The position numbers and the translations under genes are program-made. A DNA stretch of 64,000 nt. It comes from Crotalaria pallida. Its lineage: Eukaryota; Streptophyta; Magnoliopsida; Fabales; Fabaceae. The stretch spans positions 129,298,501 to 129,362,500 of the forward strand of contig CM075651.1 of the NCBI GenBank assembly GCA_037953625.1. The letters run 5' to 3'. Positions 31,367 through 44,279 of the stretch are shown here, one piece after another; positions within the stretch are counted from its first letter, which is position 1, and the number at the start of each line of letters is the position of its first letter. The notes beneath the pieces are model-generated. The model made no database searches and had not been told where the DNA came from. It saw nothing but the letters and a program-made list of their open reading frames with translations.

Positions 31367-33052
31367 CTACAAGGGCATAGGGGTAAGCAATTCTATACAC
31401 ATAATCAACAGAGAATAAATTGTGCAATATGAGTATGTAACTATGCATCAATTAACAACAATCACATATAACACTTAGCAGTTAATTAATGCACATAGGA
31501 TGCTCACACTTATTTCATTTATCACAATTAATTTAAATGAATGGCATGATGCATGACTTTAGCTCTCAAGCCTATCTCCATTATACTATGTCACTCTCTG
31601 ACGTCCATCCCTGACAACCCAGCACTCAACAGTGTGTTGTATTCCTAGGTATACAACAATTCGTACATTCACCTAGAATGTACACGTCAAGCTTGGTATC
31701 CATGCCACCCGAGCATATCCCATCATCCAAACGGACCGTCATCCAAACGGTATAATCATATCGGCATCCACTAAGCCGATCACGTCAACGACGTGTCATC
31801 AAGCAAGCGTATTGGCACTCCCAGAGGCCCTCCACATGTTTACCAAAAACATGATATACGTCCTACCATCCAAACTCCAGAATGAATGCATTACTTTACT
31901 TAAAAGGAATTGATTGATGGTTTATCCTTTTATTAATACATTACGTGCCTCCCGAGCAACGTATCATTACTCAAATGAAAATATCATAACGTCAATCAAT
32001 TTCCTTTAAGTCCAGGATCACTCGGTTTATTGTCCTTTAAATGTTACAAAATGACTTAGAATTGAAAATGGTATTTTTAAGTATCTGACTAAAAATACTC
32101 GAGTGTTTTCCATAATACTCGAGTAGTTTATCATTTTCCAGATTTTACTCGAGTAGTTCATTATTATACTCGAGTCGTTCATGTCTGTTTAGATATTCAA
32201 GTTTTCAGATCTTCAAAAATATACTCGAGTAATTCATGAGATACTCGAGTAGTCCATTACCCAGAATACTCGAGTAGTTCACATATTACTCGAGTTGTTC
32301 ATTAATTTTTACTCTTGTTGCATCTGAAATACTCTAGTGCTTAGCCTGGTTCTCAAGTTGGTGCGCCAATTTTCACACTGGTGCATCACGAAATACTCGA
32401 GTGTTAAGCCATATACTCGAGTATTTGCAGACAGAACAGACTGAAACTTGGTTTTTATATACCATTTCAATTTCTAAACATTTTTAACCCAAACCAGTGA
32501 TCGCAATAGTTCATATACCATATATTGAACATGTTTCCATACTCATTTCATATCAAATAACCAATTTGACAGAGAATCAATAAATCAAGCATAAAAACAC
32601 ATTTTAACAACTCAACACCTCAATTTACACAATAAGCACAATACTCATGAAACAAAGTTCATTTAAGCTTGCATGCATGATATAGAACTTGTTCAACACA
32701 GTTTTAGAGCAAAGCTTGGTCTCCAAACCAAAGATCCTATTCAATCTAAGCCCTTAGAGCCTCTTGGTGGATCTCTAACACAAATAATGGAATTTAATCT
32801 CTATCTAGTGAATATAATTACTTCCCCTTACCTCTCAGACGTGAATCAAACCAAGAATCCCAAAGAAAAGCTCCACAACTCTCAGACCAACTTCAAGCAC
32901 CACATGCAGAGCATTTTGAGTGCAACACCAAAGTGGAATTGGTTCACACATGAAACAGAGAATAAAATTGGGGAAATTAGGTTTTCTAGACTCTATGCAA
33001 CATAATCTAACTAAAGGAATTGAATTTGAGACTCAGGGATTCATGAGCTTAC
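31367..33052 (-). other. Predicted intron inside element C LTR 1 (LTR 2: 39613-41298)
   Basis: Sense strand TTTCTG|GTAAGCTC at the 5' end and CCCCTATGCCCTTGTAG|GTGATG at the 3' end; length 1686 bp. The branch-like TTGATTATGT and the tract CCTATGCCC before the acceptor are shared with element B despite little similarity in the rest of the intron. Both C LTRs and both E LTRs (46799-48481, 54892-56574) keep both sites. Confidence 0.55.
32090..32425. repeat. ACTCGAGT palindrome cluster (also 40340-40670, 47520-47850, 55615-55945)
   Basis: ATACTCGAGTA-type motifs recur every 20-60 bp. Each contains the self-complementary ACTCGAGT. A further pair lies in U3 of each LTR (for example 33454 and 33474). 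A few copies are decayed to ACTCTAGT. Confidence 0.88.
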
Positions 33053-33734
33053 CAGAAATCAAGATCAAAGTAAGCTCCAGACACAAACTTGACCAAGAAC
33101 AGCTTCACTTCAACTCCTTGAATCCTCCAACACACTCACTCAATCCTCACGATTTTGGTGTTTATACAAAGCTCGTGGTGTGAGCTTTGCATTCGTGTAT
33201 CACTTGAATCCTAACACTCAGAATTTAAGGAGAATCGAAGAGGGCAAATCCGAAACCCTAACTTTCATCAACAACCCAAACTTAACCAAAAAGCTTCACG
33301 AATCTGTTGTTGTTGAGCTTAAATAGAGCAAGGAAGTTCTCATGCAAGACGACACGAAAGCCTTGAGGTGTTGGGGAAGGAGTATTCGTGGCGGGAAGAG
33401 GGAATCGTTCATGGTGACTCATCAAACGCACTAACTCGTGCAATTTGACCCAGAATACTCGAGTTTTTCAGAAAATACTCGAGTATTTGTCCAATTTTTG
33501 AAAAATAATTATTTTATTTAATTTCCCTCCAAAACCTTTCCTGTAATTGCTCCTAGGTCCCAACCCAGGGACTAATATGCAAAATACTCATGTTAGGCAT
33601 TTATTATATTTATTAAATTATTTCACACACACAAACTAGTTACATGAACACATATTTTAATCAAGGATTAATATAGCAAATATTAATTATAATTAACATT
33701 TCATTAATCGGGGATTAAAATTTTGGGGTGTTAC

Positions 33735-33748
33735 ACTACTCCCCCACT
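33735..33748 (-). other. Element C polypurine tract
   Basis: The minus strand AAGTGGGGGAGTAG abuts the LTR start TGTAACACCCC. The same tract occurs at 49174-49187 in element E and, as AAGTGGGGGAGAAT, at 45346-45359 in element D. Confidence 0.8.
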
Positions 33749-33777
33749 TACAAGGAATTTCGTCCCCGAAATTCAAT

Positions 33778-36700
33778 TTATACAAACAAGTCAGGATAAT
33801 CCTGACGCATCTTATCCTCTAATTCCTAAGATGATTCTATCACATCTCCACAAACCCAGACGACTTTGACCAGACGAATATCTTTCCCGCTAAGCTGTTT
33901 GATCCTTCGATCTTCAATGCGAACTGGCACAGCTTTGAAGGTTAGATTCTCATGAACTTCTAAGTCATCAGGTTGGATTCTAAGGACAATGGTGGGGTCA
34001 TGGACATATCTCTTTAATTGAGACACATGGAATACATTATGAAGGTTAGCTAATGACGGAGGCAGGGCTAACTGATAAGCTACTGGGCCGACTCTTTTGA
34101 GGATTTGATCGGGACCAATGAACTTAGGTGATAGTTTCTGAGTTTTCAGGGCCCTACTAACACCTTTGGTTGGTACTATTCTAATGAATACATGGTCTCC
34201 TTCGGTAAACTCTAAAGGTTTCCTTCTCCTATCAGCATAGCTTTTCTGCCTACTTTGAGCTGCCCTCATCTTCTCTTGTATCATCTTGATCTGTTCCGTG
34301 GTCTCTTGCACAAAGTCTGGCCCAACCAGAGAATTCTCCCCCACTTGAAACCAGCATAACGGCGTCTGACACTTTCTTCCATACAAAGCTTCAAATGGTG
34401 CCATTCCAATACTCGTGTGATAACTGTTGTTGTAAGTGAACTCCACAAGTGGCAACATCTGCTCCCAATTCCCTTGTCCTTCCAAAACACAGGCTCGTAA
34501 GATGTCCTCCAACGACTGAATATTCCTCTCCGTTTGACCATCAGTCTGAGTATGGTATGCAGAACTCAACTTCAATCTTGAACCCAAGGCTCTATGCAGA
34601 TCTTACCAAAACTTCGATGTAAACCTCGGATCGCGATCAGATACAATGCTTGATGGTACACCGTGCAGACGAACAACTTCTTTGATGTACAACTGGGTAA
34701 GCTTTTCCAACGAGTAGCGCATATTCACGGGAATGAAATGCGCTGAATTGGTCAAATGATCCACGATCACCCAGATTGCATCATGACCAGTAGACGTTCT
34801 TGGCAACCCCGACACAAAATCCATCGAGATACTATCCCATTTTCACACAGGAACTTCCAAGGAAAGTAACTCTCCTCCTGGCCTTTGATGTTCCACTTTC
34901 GCCTTTTGACACACCAAACAACAGGCCACATACTCAGCTACATCTTTCTTCAAACCAGGCCACCAAAATAGCTTCATTAAGTCCTGGTACATTTTGGTAG
35001 CTCCCGGATGCATACTCATCTTACTCTTATGCGCTTCATCCAGAATCATCCTTCTTACTTCTAAATCAACAGGGACACATATCCTTGTCTTAAAACGCAG
35101 AATTCCATCCTTCCCTTCTTGGAATTCCAATTCCTTGCCATCTTCCATCCATTTCTTGTTTTCCATAAGCTTCTCATCCTTGTGCTGCAATTCCCGAATC
35201 CTTTGCAGAAACTCATTAGCAATCTGCAGCATCCCCATCTTGATACTTGCCGGCTCCACTTGCATTGTCAGACTCAAATCCCGGAATTCCTCTATCAGTG
35301 CAGCTTCTCTGACCATCATTGCACTGATGTGCATTGCCTTTCTACTCAATGCATCTGCCACAACATTGGCCTTCCCCGGATGATAATGGAGCTCGAACTC
35401 ATAATCTTTCAAAAACTCCATCCATCGACGCTGCCTCATATTCAACTCCTTCTGATCGAAGAGGTACTTTAAACTCTTATGGTCACTGAACACTTGGAAC
35501 GTAGTGCCATAGAGATAGTGCCTCCAGATCTTTAATGCAAACACCACAGCTGCCAGCTCCAAATCATGAGTTGGATAGTTCATTTCATGAACTTTTAGCT
35601 GTCTCGAGGCATAGGCGACGACTTGCCCTTCTTGCATCAAAACGCACCCAAGGCCTTGTTTCGAAGCGTCACAGTACACATCAAAGCTCTTCTGTGTATC
35701 GGGCAGAATCAATACCGGAGACGATGTCAACCTTTCCTTCAGTTCCCGAAAACTCCTTTCACACTTCTCATCCCAAAGGAATGGTTGATCTTTACGAGTC
35801 AACTTCGTCAAAGGCAGTGCGATCTTCGAGAAACCTTCTATAAACCTTCTATAGTACCCAGCCAAGCCAAGAAAGCTTCTCACCTCCATGACCGACTTTG
35901 GTTGCTCCCATTGCAAAACTGAACTCACTTTCGTCGGATCAACGGCTATCCCTTTGTCTGAAATCACATGCCCCAAGAACTTAACCTCCTTTAGCCAGAA
36001 CTCACATTTTGTAAGTTTGGTGTACAATTGCTTCTCCTTTAGGATGCTCAACACCATCCTCAAGTGTTCAGCATGCTCCTCCGGGTTCTTGGAATATATA
36101 AGGATATCATCTATGAACACAACCACGAATGAATCTAAATGAGGTCTAAAGATTCGATTCATGTAGTCCATAAAGATAGCTGGTGCATTAGTCAATCCGA
36201 ACGGCATCACAACATACTCATAATGCCCGTATCGAGATCGAAATGCAGTCTTAGAGATATCCTCTTCTCTTATCCTGATTTGATGGTACCCCGACCTCAA
36301 ATCAATCTTGGAAAATACCGAAGCTCCACGAACTTGATCCATAAGGTCATCTATCCTCGGCAATGGATACTTTTTCTTGATGGTGACCTTATTCAGCTGC
36401 CGGTAGTCGATACACATCCTCATACTACCATCTTTCTTCATGACAAACAAAACCGGAGCACCCCAGGGTGACACACTTGGTCGAATCATCTGCTTCTGTA
36501 GTAGCTCCTCAATCTGCTTCTTCATTTCTGCCACTTCCGGTGGTGCCATTCTATAGGGAGCGATAGAAATGGGACCAGCTCCCGGAACTAGATCAATACC
36601 AAATTCAATCTCTCTTCTTGGTGGCAACCCAGGGATCTCATCAGCAAAAACTTCCAGAAAGTCTCTGACAAAAAGGATCTCTTCCATCCTTGGACCATTC

Positions 36701-38112
36701 TCCTCCACCTCAGAGTTGAACAGGCACACATAGTCGGAGGGTTTTGAATTTCTACAGGTCACTACTTTTCTATCACAATCAATGATTACTTGGTTTTGAC
36801 TTAACCAGTCCATTCCCAAGATCACATCTAATTGTGCCAAGGGTAAGCAGATCAAATCTACTTTAGAGGTTTGTCCTAACACTTCTATACAACAGTTAAG
36901 ACATGCTCTAGAAACTACTACTGGAGCATTAGTAGGGGTTTCTACTTTGAGAGTATAAGGCATTTCAGATATCATCAAGCCTAACCGGTTTACACATTCA
37001 TACGAAACGAATGAATGCGTTGCACCAGAATCAAACAAAACATGACAAAACTGACCATTAAGCAAGTATTTACCTTGCACCAGATCAGAAGATCGGTTTG
37101 CTTCCACACCACTAAGGGTGAAAACCCTTCCTTGAGCCATAGGTCTTTCTGCAATTCCTCTTGAGTTGGCTTTGGCCGGTTCCTTGCAGTCCCTTGCAAA
37201 ATGTCCCGGCTTTCCACAGTTAAAGCAACCACTTGTCCCCCAACACACACGGCCATAGTGATTGCGCTTGCACTTATCGCAGAATGGAGCCTCGCTCCGA
37301 TAATTCCTTCCATCCGAACTACCAGCTTTTCCTTTGCCTTTCCCTCGGCGATCATACGGACCTTTGCCTCTGTTATTGAAACCTTTACGCCTCTGGGGTC
37401 CATAGCTCTGATTGTCCTTCTTCTCTGAGACTTGCATCTCCTCAGCCTTGGTATCGTCTTCATACATCCTACACATGTCCACTAGTGCAGGAAAGCTTTG
37501 AATCCGCTGGTAGCTGAAAATCGACTTCAACTTTGGCCTCAAGCCTCCTTCAAACTTTATGCATTTGCTCCTCTCATCTGGATTGTTCTGATAGTATGGA
37601 GAGTATTTCATCAGCTCCTCAAACTTGGCTGCTTACTCACCCACACTCATATTCCCTTGCTTCAGCTGCAAGAATTCCACCTCCTTCTTCCTCCTTAGAT
37701 CTTCAGGGAAATACTTTTGGAGAAACTTCTCCATGAATACTCCCCAACTTACCTCCCTTCCTTCATATTGCAGAAGCTGCATCGTGTGATTCCACCAATT
37801 CTCAGCTTCATCCTCTAACATGTAGGTTGCATACGCCACCTTTTGAGAATCAGAACACTCCAATGTTCTCAGAATCTTATCCATGGTGTGAATCCACTTA
37901 TTGGCCTCTTCCGGTTTAAATCCTCCTTCAAACTTTGGTGGATTACAGCTCCTAAAATCAGCCAAAGTCTTCGCCTCAACGTTACCCACATTACACTGAT
38001 GAGGCGGGTTAACCGGTTGAGATGGTTGTTGAGATTGTCGTTGCATAGCCTCCAACACTGTGGTGATTCGTTCTAACATCGCGTTGGTGTGATTTTGGTT
38101 TCTAGTTGCCAT
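33778..38112 (-). pseudogene. gag-pol: Element C gag-pol polyprotein with four stop codons
   Basis: One uninterrupted frame of 1444 codons from ATG 38112 apart from four stops: 37633-37635 (where E has Tyr), 34843-34845 (Trp in E), 34603-34605 (Glu in E) and 33826-33828 (Trp in E). In order: gag core ([23 protein letters not shown]), CCHC knuckle [14 protein letters not shown] at about residues 296-309, protease FDSGATHS near 361, reverse transcriptase with FIDDILIYS near 667, RNase H with YCDAS, FSDH and VADALS intact, integrase HHCC ([18 protein letters not shown]) and DDE region, GPY module reading FIGPDQ, and a Tekay chromodomain-like tail broken by the last stop. Key catalytic residues of RT and RNase H are present. 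Confidence 0.93.
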
Positions 38113-38384
38113 ATTAGACCTGCGCTATGGGCTTATGGTCACATATGTTGAACTACAGAAACTTCAATTACACCACCTATACTAGGGCTATATTTTAAAC
38201 TCTTAAATCAACAATCAATTGTGTCTTGTACTCAAAAGAGACAAGATACAAACAAATCAAGGGTATCTAAAGCTCAACAAACAAAATGATAACATTCAAA
38301 TAGTGTAGATGCCCTGGAGATACCTGCTTGATGTTGATGGCTACCTTTCTGAAACTACTTCCACTACTACAGGATCTGACTTTT

Positions 38385-38396
38385 GCTCTGATACCA
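38385..38396 (-). other. Element C primer binding site
   Basis: Minus strand TGGTATCAGAGC, complementary to initiator methionine tRNA, 5 nt inside the element's 5' LTR. Confidence 0.92.
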
Positions 38397-38401
38397 CTCA
38401 G

Positions 38402-41400
38402 TGTGACACCCTTCCGGATTACCCAAATATAATATAGTAATTAATCTTTTATATTGGATAATATATGGACTTGTGAGGATTAAGAAAATATGGAAATAAA
38501 ATTTTCTTTTAAAAGCGGGTGCACAAATCAACACTTGGAATTCTTGGAGAATAAACCCTAAGGTATTACCAAAACAGTTATATTGAATTCGGCGATTTCT
38601 AAAACCTTTTCGAAAGTTGGGTAGCATTCATCTTTTGTAACCGTATTTTATATTATAGAAAATAACTGTTGCTAGCCTTGCTTTATTTGATAAAACTGAT
38701 ACCATCGAATAGTTTTCACAGCCGAGTCCTCAAATAGATTAAATCAGAGAGCGGAATTATCGGACTATGCAATTACTAGTAAGATGAACATAGGTACATA
38801 TATATATATAATAAGAGTCATAAGTACATAGCCCCATATCAAGCTTCCAAGATCCCAAAATACAAGTCCATAAACAGATCTACCTAATAACATGACCAAA
38901 TCCCTAGAGAATCCCAAAAGTATATCTACAACATATATACATAACCAAAATAAAACTCTAAGGGTGGTCACGTAGATCCGGCAGCATCAGATGTAGTAGT
39001 AGTCATAACAGCAGTCTCCAAGAAACATAAGTAGTAAGGTAGTAGCATCATCATCAACACAACAGCATCTGCAAGATCTCCTCCACAGCCTCCACACATC
39101 GGATCCCCTGATCCTCATCACATACCCTATGCACAAACCTAGGGATCATCGTCCCTCCAATCACTCCCAGTAGAATGCACGATAGGCTCGCTCCCACTCT
39201 CGTCCTCCACCGGATCCTCCTCGATCTCATCTGAGGGAGAGTGTACCCTACCACTGGGTACCGGGTCAGGTGATGGTGAAACCCTGTCTGGGCTCCTCGG
39301 ATCAGAAGGGGGAGTCTCCTCGCGGACGACTCTCGAGGTAAAAGGGTGAGAGCGGGTAGGTCGAAAACGGAAACTGTGATAGGAGCGAGCTGGTCGCGTG
39401 GGAGGTGGTCCATGGTAAGTGTAAAACAGGGGTACATGCATAGTGTATATGATGGGAATCCTAAATCTACGAGGACGGAATTGGATCAACGGGTTCGGGT
39501 GGTAGAAGGTAACCTCTACCTCTCCCTCGAACACCGCGCGATGGTCCTCATCGATCCATGTGCCACTAGGAAGTGGCCGGATCTCGATGCAAGCAATGTA
39601 ACGAGACATCACCTACAAGGGCTTAGGGGTAAGCAATTCTATACACATAATCAATAGAGAATAAATTGTGCAATATGAGTATGTAACTATGCATCAATTA
39701 ACAACAATCACATATAACACTTAGCAGTTAATTAATGCACATAGGATGCTCACACTTATTTCATTTATCACAATTAATTTAAATGAATGGCATGATGCAT
39801 GACTTTAGCTCTCAAGCCTATCTCCATCATACTATGTCACTCTCTGACGTCCATCCCTGACAACCCAGCACTCAACAGTGCGTTGTATTCCTAGGTATAC
39901 AACAATTCGTACATTCACCTAGAATGTACACGTCAAGCTTGGTATCCATGCCACCCGAGCATATCCCGTCATCCAAACGGACCGTCATCCAAACGGTATA
40001 ATCATATCGGCATCCACTAAGCCGACCACGTCAATGACGTGTCATCAAGCAAGCGTATTGGCACTCCTAGAGGCCCTCCACATGTTTACCAAAAATATGA
40101 TATACGTCCTACCATCCAAACTCCAGAATGAATGCATTACTTTACTTAAAAGGAATTGATTGATGTTTTATCCTTTTATTAATACATTACGTGCCTCCCG
40201 AGCAACGTATCATTACTCAAATGAAAATATCATAACGTCAATCAATTTCCTTTAAGTCCAGGATCACTCGGTTTATTGTCCTTTAAATGTTACAAAATGA
40301 CTTAGAATTGAAAATGGTATTTTTAAGTATCTGACTAAAAATACTCGAGTGTTTTCCATAATACTCGAGTAGTTTATCATTTTCCAGATTTTACTCGAGT
40401 AGTTCATGATTATACTCGAGTCGTTCATGTCTGTTTAGAGATTCAAGTTTTCAGATCTTCAAAAATATACTCGAGTAATTCATGAGATACTCGAGTAGTC
40501 CATTACCCAGAATACTCGAGTAGTTCACATATTACTCGAGTTGTTCATTAATTTTTACTCTTGTTGCATCTGAAATACTCGAGTGCTTAGCCTGGTTCTC
40601 AAGTTGGTGCGCCAATTTTCACACTGGTGCATCACGAAATACTCGAGTGTTAAGCCATATACTCGAGTATTTGCAGACAGAACAGACTGAAACTTGGTTT
40701 TTACATACCATTTCAATTTCTAAACATTTTTAACCCAAACCAGTGATCGCAATAGTTCATATACCATATATTGAACATGTTTCCATACTCATTTCATATC
40801 AAATAACCAATTTGACAGAGAATCAATAAATCATGCATAAAAACACATTTTAACAACTCAACACCTCAATTTACACAATAAGCACAATACTCATGAAACA
40901 AAGTTCATTTAAGCTTGCATGCATGACATAGAACTTGCTCAACACAGTTTTAGAACAAAGATTGGTCTCCAAACCAAAGATCCTATTCAATCTAAGCCCT
41001 TAGAGCCTCTTGGTGGCTCTCTAACACAAATAATGGAATTTAATCTCTATCTAGTGAATATAATTACTTCCCCTTACCTCTCAGACGTGAATCAAACCAA
41101 GAATCCCAAAGAAAAGCTCCACAACTCTCAGACCAACTTCAAGCACCACATGCGGAGCATTGTGAGTGCAACGCCAAAGTGGAATTGGTTCACACATGAA
41201 ACAGAAAATAAAATTGGGGAAATTAGGTTTTCTAGACTCTATGCAACATAATCTAACTAAAGGAATTGAATTTGAGACTCAGGGATTCATGAGCTTACCA
41301 GAAATCAAGATCAAAGTAAGCTCCAGACACAAACTTGACCAAGAACAGCTTCACTTCAACTCCATGAATCCTCCAACACACTCACTCAATCCTCACGATT

Positions 41401-41992
41401 TTGGTGTTTATACAAAGCTCGTGATGTGAGCTTTGTATTCGTGTATCACTCGAATCCTAACACTCAGAATTTAAGGAGAATCGAAGAGGGCAAATTCGAA
41501 ACCCTAACTTTCATCAACAACCCAAACTTAACCAAAAAGCTTCACGAATCTGTTGTTGTTGAGCTTAAATAGAGCAAGGAAGCTCTCATGCACGGCGACA
41601 CGAAAGCCTTGAGGTGTTGGGGAAGGAGTATTCGTGGCGGGAAGAGGGAATCCTTCATGGTGACTCATCAAACGCACTAACTCGTGCAATTTGACCCAGA
41701 ATACTCGAGTTTTTCATAAAATACTCGAGTATTTGCCCAATTTTTGAAAAATAATTATTTTATTTAATTTCCCTCCAAAACCTTTCCTATAATTGCTCCT
41801 AGGTCCCAACCCAGGGACTAATATGCAAAATACTCATTTTAGGCATTTATTATATTTATTAAATAATTTCACACACACAAACTAGTTACATGAACACATA
41901 TTTTAATCAAGGATTAATATAGAAAATATTAATTATAATTAAATTATAATTAACATTTCATTAATCGGGGATTAAAATTTTGGGGTGTTACA
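38402..41992 (-). repeat. Element C LTR (element 5' end)
   Basis: Near-identical to 30156-33734, with small differences such as an extra TA in the 'tatatata' run at 38800 and a short duplication near 41945. It carries the same promoter, predicted intron and ORF. The TATA box is at 41565-41571. Confidence 0.93.
39139..39609 (-). CDS. LTR-encoded protein, element C copy 2
   Basis: Second intact copy of the 156-codon frame, in the element's 5' LTR. Transcripts started in this LTR would carry it upstream of gag. It differs from copy 1 by a handful of residues (Y to D near residue 20, R to Q near 44, P to L near 61, and IEEDPVEDE in place of IEEDLVEDE). The acceptor lies at 39613 and the predicted intron extends to 41298. 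Confidence 0.7.
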   Translation of the reverse strand: MSRYIACIEIRPLPSGTWIDEDHRAVFEGEVEVTFYHPNPLIQFRPRRFRIPIIYTMHVPLFYTYHGPPPTRPARSYHSFRFRPTRSHPFTSRVVREETPPSDPRSPDRVSPSPDPVPSGRVHSPSDEIEEDPVEDESGSEPIVHSTGSDWRDDDP

Positions 41993-42012
41993 ATACGGGT
42001 GGGGTTTTATCT

Positions 42013-42056
<44 letters not shown>

Positions 42057-42421
42057 TTTTTATTTACCTCAGCAGTGCCCCACAAGTATTACTTTTACTT
42101 CTGCATACTCTGATTTTAATTCAAAAGGGTTCGGCAATAGGTTTATATTTTATGCACTCGATCAAACTCAAGAGACAAATAATATATTTTAATAAGGGCC
42201 ACGAATATGTTTCATTATGTTAGAAAAATATTGTCTCGAGAGCCTTTTCGTAATTAAGGTATTATTAAGCCGAATTTAATTTATTCGACCAGATTAAAAG
42301 TGTTTATAATTGAGCAAGTACCAATTAAAAAGGAAAAATTTTCTAGTCCCAATTTTTGATAGCAAGTATTCTATATTTGGAAATATTTATCATTTTCAAG
42401 ATATAAAACGAGGGTGTCACA
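41993..42421 (+). repeat. Element B LTR, last part
   Basis: Sequence after element C resumes B's LTR and ends AAACGAGGGTGTCACA, the same terminal style as the sense ends of C and E LTRs. Added to 26984-30155 it gives about 3.6 kb. The first 5 bp are the target duplication of C. Confidence 0.8.
42015..42052. repeat. (AT)n microsatellite
   Basis: About 19 uninterrupted AT dinucleotides inside the U5 part of element B's LTR. Confidence 0.95.
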
Positions 42422-42428
42422 CCATTGG

Positions 42429-42438
42429 TGGTATCAGA
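42429..42438 (+). other. Element B primer binding site, cut by element D
   Basis: TGGTATCAGA, the first ten bases of the initiator-tRNA site, stands 7 nt after the end of B's LTR. The expected GC that completes it is replaced by the first base of element D at 42439. Confidence 0.8.
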
Positions 42439-42640
42439 TGTAACACCCTTAATTTATATGCAAAAATAGTGAGTAAAAGTTTATAATTAAAATAGTGTAT
42501 TTAAAAATTCCTTTTTCCAATTCAAGTTTATAAATAAAATTGGGCATCCATTTACAATACAAGTATGCACAAATATAAAGTTTCCTTCTTTCCAATTCTT
42601 CCACTGCGACACTCTGATCCTCAAGCTCCTTGACTTTCAC

Positions 42641-44279
42641 CTAAAATGTTAACCACATAAGGGTGAGACCTTTTCGCAACACATTGAATCATAAGATAGT
42701 AAAAGACACATAATAAAAACTCAAGTATCATAATCAAACCAAGCCATGAATAACAAAATGCTTCCCATTTAACAAATTATTCAGTACTAACACATTTTCC
42801 ATTTATTCTTAATATCACCTCAAATCAGAGGCCAATGAAACAAACTTAATCATCATAATTGGCACCTCACAACAGAGGCCTACAAGTTTTCCTTATTTAA
42901 ATTATGTTCCCCTCAGGTCAGAGGTCAGCACCCCATTTTACTTTATTTCATTTTGTGTCCCTCAGATCAGAGGTCAACACGCAATCACTTTAATTCATTT
43001 GGTGTCCCTCACGTCAGAGGTCAACACCTTAACATTCATTTCATCTTGTGTCCCTCAGGTCAGAGGTCAACACCTTTAACTTTCATTTCATCTTGTGTCC
43101 CTCAGGTCAGAGGTCAACACATTAACTTTCATTTCATCTTGTGTCCCTCAGGTCAGAGGTCAACACTTCTTTACTTTAATTCATTTTGGGCCCCTCATAT
43201 CAGAGGTCAGCAAATTCATCACTTTCCATTAATCGTCACCTCAAATCAGAGGCCAACGCACTTATTACATTTTCGATACACATCACCTCAAATCTGAGGC
43301 CTAAACATACTTTCATCTTCATGCTCAAACAACTTAGCACATATATTCACAATTACACTTACACACCTTGCCCATTCATTCTTTATCCATATCATTTCCT
43401 ATGTCAATTATCAAATCTTTCCATCATTCGTCACCTCAAATCAGAGGCCAACGCATAAATTTCACATTCACACATATTCATCATTGAGATACAATTATAT
43501 ACCATCCATACATACTTATTTCATATTTAACATCACATTTTACTTTTAGTTTACACATAATCCTTACATTCTCAATGTTTGGCACCTCAATTCAGAGGCC
43601 ATGAATTATTCACTTTCTCGATCAATCTATTATGACACATTTAAATATAACGCCACACATTCAACACCTAATCGTTCATGTAATGTCCTTATTCATTTCC
43701 TTTCTCAATTATCACAGCCATACCAAATAGTATTCTCTTTCATAGCCCAACATTTATATTACACTTCTTTTCAATTTACATGTATCACCTTCTCACACTT
43801 TTGCTTTAACACCACATATTAAAATCACCTTTTACTTTTTTTGTTTACACAAAATCATTCGCTTCCATTTCCGATATTTACAAGTTCATTTCATAAGCCA
43901 TAACATTTGTTCATATTTGTTCAAACTTGACATTTATACTCATTTGGCATTTAGATCACAAATATGCACATTCATCACATGGTTTTGTTTAACAATCAAT
44001 ACAATCAGTCGACATACTCAGGTATGCCTCAGAGTACTTTAATATAAGTCAACTCCCTAGGGTTCTTCACTTCCTACATTACCAACATTCATAAGGGATT
44101 TTACCAAAATTAAGTCAATTAAATATTTAAATTAAAACAAAGATACATTCAACATCCTTAAACCAATTCTATTCCGGTGCTATTTTGCTACCCACAACCC
44201 AATTCAACTACTTAACCCAAGTCCTATTATATACCCCAACTATCCCTAACTCAAGGTGTGGAAAAGAGACTCCCCTTAC
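42641..44279 (-). other. Predicted intron inside element D LTR
   Basis: Strong donor GAG|GTAAGG and acceptor TTAACATTTTAG|GTG enclose 1639 bp containing the tandem repeats, in the same arrangement as LTR families A, B and C/E. The downstream exon starts with a charged stretch (VKVKELEDQSVAVEELERRK). The inference rests on position and splice consensus only. Confidence 0.4.
42830..43450. repeat. CCTCAGGTCAGAGGTCAACAC repeats (also 59950-60590)
   Basis: Units built on 'CTCAGGTCAGAGGTCAACA' or 'CACCTCAAATCAGAGGCCAA' recur every 40-50 bp, about ten to twelve times. Each unit contains the direct repeat AGGTCAGAGGTCA or a decayed form. Confidence 0.85.

Larger units (their letters stand above)
30156..33734 (-). 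repeat. Element C LTR (element 3' end)
   Basis: On the plus strand TGTGACACCCTTCC to GGGGTGTTACA, so the sense LTR begins TGTAACACCCC and ends GGTGTCACA. Sense order: U3 with two ACTCGAGT palindromes (33450-33485), TATA box (33319-33325), donor (33053/33052), intron with about ten more ACTCGAGT copies (32090-32420), acceptor (31367) and the 156-codon ORF (31363-30893). About 740 bp of apparently non-coding U5 follow. Confidence 0.93.
30156..41992 (-). mobile_element. Element C: Tekay chromovirus nested in element B LTR
   Basis: Complete minus-strand element with LTRs of about 3.58 kb (38402-41992 is the element 5' end; 30156-33734 the 3' end), a primer site at 38385-38396, a polypurine tract at 33735-33748 and one continuous gag-pol frame. 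Flanks ATACT (30151-30155) and ATACG (41993-41997) look like a 5-bp target duplication with one change. The LTRs differ at only a few tens of positions by eye, so insertion is recent. Four stop codons nevertheless interrupt the polyprotein. Confidence 0.93.

Noticed and set aside
31100..31432. Plus-strand 110-codon frame opposite the LTR gene (also 39346, 46532, 54625)
   Set aside because: Antisense shadow of the conserved 156-codon frame.
32090..32425. Regularly recurring ACTCGAGT motifs as a CRISPR-like array
   Set aside because: Repeats are only 8-12 bp, spacing is irregular, the sequence is a plant LTR and no cas-like gene exists.
43000..43200. AGGTCAnAGGTCA as nuclear-receptor response elements
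   Set aside because: Plants lack nuclear receptors of that type; the likeness is coincidental.
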